From assembly GCF_003627055.1 (NCBI RefSeq), contig NZ_CP032624.1:310001-374000 (forward strand): DNA of 64,000 nucleotides. Reading direction: 5' to 3'. Source of the stretch: Gryllotalpicola protaetiae. Lineage in GTDB: Bacteria; Actinomycetota; Actinomycetes; Actinomycetales; Microbacteriaceae. The position numbers and the translations under genes were made by a program. Under the pieces are notes generated by a model that was not told the origin of the DNA, did no database searches, and was given only the letters and a program-made list of their open reading frames with translations. Position 1 is the first letter of the stretch, and the number at the start of each line of letters is the position of its first letter. Positions 61,837 to 64,000 of this stretch are shown one piece after another.

Positions 61837-62702
61837 ACGAGGTCCTCGATGTTGTCGGTGCCGAACACCCGCGCATAGGCGAACAGGATGATGCCGAGCG
61901 CGATCATCATGACCGTCGACAGCGCCGCGGCCACGTTGTACTCCTGCTGTGTCAGGAACACGTTCTGAATCGCCTGCCCGAGGGTGTAGGTCGACTGGCC
62001 GCCGAGCAGCGACGGGTTCACCGGGTCGCCCACGGTGTCGATGAAGACGAGCAGGATGCCGGCGAAGATGCCCGACCGCGACAGCGGCAGCGTCGTCTTG
62101 AAGAACACCGTGCGCTGGTTGCCGTAGAGGTCCTGCGCCGCCTCGAACAGCCGCGGGTCGATGCGCTCGAGCGCGACGTAGATCGGCAGCACCATGAATG
62201 CGAGGTCGTTGTAGGCCATGCCGCCGATCACGGCGCCCGGCGTGCCGAGCACGTGCGCGTCGGCGCCGATCAGGTGCAGGTTCCTCAGGAACGAGAGCAC
62301 CGGCCCCTGACCGCCGAGCAGGAAGACCCACATGTTGGTGCGGATGATGAACGACACGAAGAACGACAGCATCACGAGCAGCAGCAGCGGATTCTTCCAC
62401 CTGGCGCTTGCTCGGAAGGCGAGGAAGTACGCGACGGGGTACGCGACGACGATCGTGATGAACGTCGCCGTCGCACCGAAGAGCAGCGAGCGGCCGAGGA
62501 ACAGCAGGTAGTTAACGTCCGCGCCGACGAAGAGCTCGCGGTAGATCCCGAAGTTCCAGGTCAGCGTGTAGCCCTGGTCGAGGTTGCCCGTCATGAGCGA
62601 GACGAGCAGCTGGCTGATCAGCGGGATGAGGAACAGCACGATGAGCCACAGCGAGCCCACCCCACCCAGCAGATAGGGAGTCGCGTACTTCCTCAGCTTC
62701 AT
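61833..62702 (-). CDS. potB: ABC transporter permease, PotB-like
   Basis: 289 residues, six membrane segments. EAA motif EAAQDLYGNQRTVFFKTTLPLSRSGI. ATG 62702 overlaps the binding-protein stop (ATGA). Confidence 0.85.
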   Translation of the reverse strand: MKLRKYATPYLLGGVGSLWLIVLFLIPLISQLLVSLMTGNLDQGYTLTWNFGIYRELFVGADVNYLLFLGRSLLFGATATFITIVVAYPVAYFLAFRASARWKNPLLLLVMLSFFVSFIIRTNMWVFLLGGQGPVLSFLRNLHLIGADAHVLGTPGAVIGGMAYNDLAFMVLPIYVALERIDPRLFEAAQDLYGNQRTVFFKTTLPLSRSGIFAGILLVFIDTVGDPVNPSLLGGQSTYTLGQAIQNVFLTQQEYNVAAALSTVMMIALGIILFAYARVFGTDNIEDLV

Positions 62703-63940
62703 GACTGGACGATCGGGTTGAACACGTCCTGCCACTTGTCGTAGTCGGCGCGGTCCTTGAACACGTAGTACTCGTGGGACTTCGCGAGCACGTCAGCCGA
62801 GGGGAACACGAGCGGGCTGTTCGCCACATCTGGGTCGTCGAGGGTGTTGAGGATGTAGTCCTTGGCCGCCGGCACGGGGCAGACGTAGTTGACGTAGTCC
62901 TCGACCGCGCCCGCGACTTCTGGCTGGTAGTAGTAGTCCATCCACGTCAGCGCATCGACGGGGTTCTGTGCCGTGATCGGGATGCACATGTTGTCGTGCC
63001 ACATGATCTGGCCTTCGGTCGGCGTGACGAACTTGATCTCGTCGTGGCCGCCGGCCTGCACCTGGTAGATGTCGCCGGACCAGGCCTGGCTGATCCAGAT
63101 GTCGCCGTTCTGCAGGGCATCCGTGTAACCCTGGTCGTAGAACTTCGCGATGTTCGGCTTGAGCTTCTCGAGCCAGTCCTTCGCCTTCGCCCAGTCGGCC
63201 TGCGTCGCCGTCGCCGGATCGGCTCCGACCGCGAGCAGCGCGGCGTTGCCGAGCTCGGTCGTGTCGGAGAACAGGCCGATCTTGCCCTTGAACTTCGGAT
63301 CGAGCAGGTCGGCGAAGCTCGTGATCGGGCCGCCCGTGAGCTTCTCGTTGTATGCGAGGCCGGTGAAGCCGGTCTGCCACACCATGGTGTGCGCTGCGCC
63401 GGGGTCGTAGCTCGGCGAGAGCACGGTGCGATCCGCGTTCGCCTTGAAGTTCGGGATCTTGGTCTGGTCGAGCTGCACGAGCCAGGCGTTGTTCAGCAGC
63501 TCGGTGAGCTCCCACCCGTTCGTGATGACGATCAGGTCGTACCCGGTCGACTGGTCCGCCTTGAGCAGCGGTGAGATCTTGGCGTAGAACGAGTCGTTCG
63601 CCTGGATGACCTCCTTGTAGTTGACCTTGATGCCGGTCTTCTTCGTGAAGTCGTCGAGCGACTTGCTCTTCCCGCTGTCGTCCTGGTCGATGTAGAGCGG
63701 CCAGTTCGCGAAGTTCAGCGTGCCCGTCTTCTTGTGGTCTGCCCAGTACTTCGTCCAGTCGGTGACGGGGCCGGATGCGGTGCCCGCCTTCTGCGTGCCC
63801 TGGATTCCGCAGGCGGCGAGCAACGAGCTCAGCGCGACCGCACCGGTCGCCACTCCGGCGCCGCGCAGCATCGCGCGGCGGCTGACGCGCGCCTGGGTGA
63901 GTCCGCGCAGCAGTGCGGGGGTGATGGGCTCGCGATTCAT
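62699..63940 (-). CDS. potD: Polyamine-type substrate-binding lipoprotein, PotD-like
   Basis: 413 residues. Tat-type leader (SRRAMLRG, residues ~20-27) followed by lipobox LLAAC at ~45, then LNFANWPLYIDQDDSGKSKSLDDFTKKTGIKVNYKE, the usual start of the PotD fold. Binds polyamine outside the membrane and delivers it to PotBC. The ATPase gene is probably upstream, beyond the window edge. Confidence 0.88.
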   Translation of the reverse strand: MNREPITPALLRGLTQARVSRRAMLRGAGVATGAVALSSLLAACGIQGTQKAGTASGPVTDWTKYWADHKKTGTLNFANWPLYIDQDDSGKSKSLDDFTKKTGIKVNYKEVIQANDSFYAKISPLLKADQSTGYDLIVITNGWELTELLNNAWLVQLDQTKIPNFKANADRTVLSPSYDPGAAHTMVWQTGFTGLAYNEKLTGGPITSFADLLDPKFKGKIGLFSDTTELGNAALLAVGADPATATQADWAKAKDWLEKLKPNIAKFYDQGYTDALQNGDIWISQAWSGDIYQVQAGGHDEIKFVTPTEGQIMWHDNMCIPITAQNPVDALTWMDYYYQPEVAGAVEDYVNYVCPVPAAKDYILNTLDDPDVANSPLVFPSADVLAKSHEYYVFKDRADYDKWQDVFNPIVQS

Positions 63941-64000
63941 GCGGCCTCCGTTTCAGGGATCGAGGTCGGGTCGTTTGCGGGGATTGCTGAGGGGGGAAGG
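63941..64000 (-). other. Region upstream of potD, cut by window end
   Basis: 60 bases hold a ribosome site (gaggcc, minus strand) and the beginning of the upstream spacer. No gene can be recognised. Confidence 0.5.

Noticed and set aside
59359-61878. 839-residue plus-strand frame and 705-residue minus-strand frame over permease genes
   Set aside because: Arg/His/Pro-rich shadows of the APC permease and PotC; real genes have clear membrane motifs.

Overview
The window is high-GC DNA with short overlapping genes and lipobox/Tat signals typical of Actinomycetota. The gene content and phage type suggest a Microbacteriaceae-like host; this is inference, since no rRNA or marker gene is present. 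It has three parts: a defence/integrase island at about 1-21,900, a complete tailed-phage prophage inserted in a tRNA-Lys gene at 21,965-57,632, and ordinary chromosome from 57,599 to the end.

Defence island. A (+) Argonaute (MID-PIWI, start outside the window) converges on a 14.5-kb (-) operon with every junction overlapping or separated by only a few bases. Its order is: small HTH protein, SNF2-type helicase with a PLD-like N-terminus, DUF4391 protein, two paralogous type III DNA-adenine methyltransferases (Mod), type III restriction helicase/nuclease (Res), SIR2 protein, HerA ATPase. The upstream mod contains an uninterrupted 37-nt CT/GA dinucleotide tract. In the sequenced state the tract throws the conserved Mod C-terminus out of frame, and loss of one repeat unit would restore it. 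This looks like a phase-variable methyltransferase inside a composite restriction/NAD-depletion operon and is the most interesting signal in the window. To the right lie a decayed toxin with an intact antitoxin, an AbiE-type toxin-antitoxin pair, a tyrosine integrase with its excisionase, a tRNA-Gln 3' fragment (attachment-site remnant), and a complete IS256-type insertion sequence with 8-bp target duplications inside that remnant.

Prophage. 35-bp att cores flank a siphovirus genome. From right to left on the minus strand come early/replication genes (Cro-like regulator, RuvC, exonuclease, RecT-like annealase, DUF2303, Dam methylase, HNH, replication initiator), a 0.7-kb GCCNN pentanucleotide array, HNH and terminase, portal, MuF, scaffold, capsid, connectors, major tail protein, frameshifted tail chaperones, tape measure, minor tail proteins, endolysin and holin. 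A strong terminator follows the holin. Five small genes (including SRAP and a DUF6504-like protein) lie between it and attL. The lysogeny module is on the plus strand: repressor, a winged-helix protein, small genes and the tyrosine integrase next to attR. The phage supplies a replacement 3' end and a replacement terminator for the tRNA-Lys gene.

Right flank. Intact tRNA-Lys(CTT), DUF72 protein, histidinol-phosphatase-like IMPase, an APC-family amino-acid permease, and a polyamine-type ABC transporter operon (binding protein and two permeases, minus strand). Its ATPase gene is not in the window.
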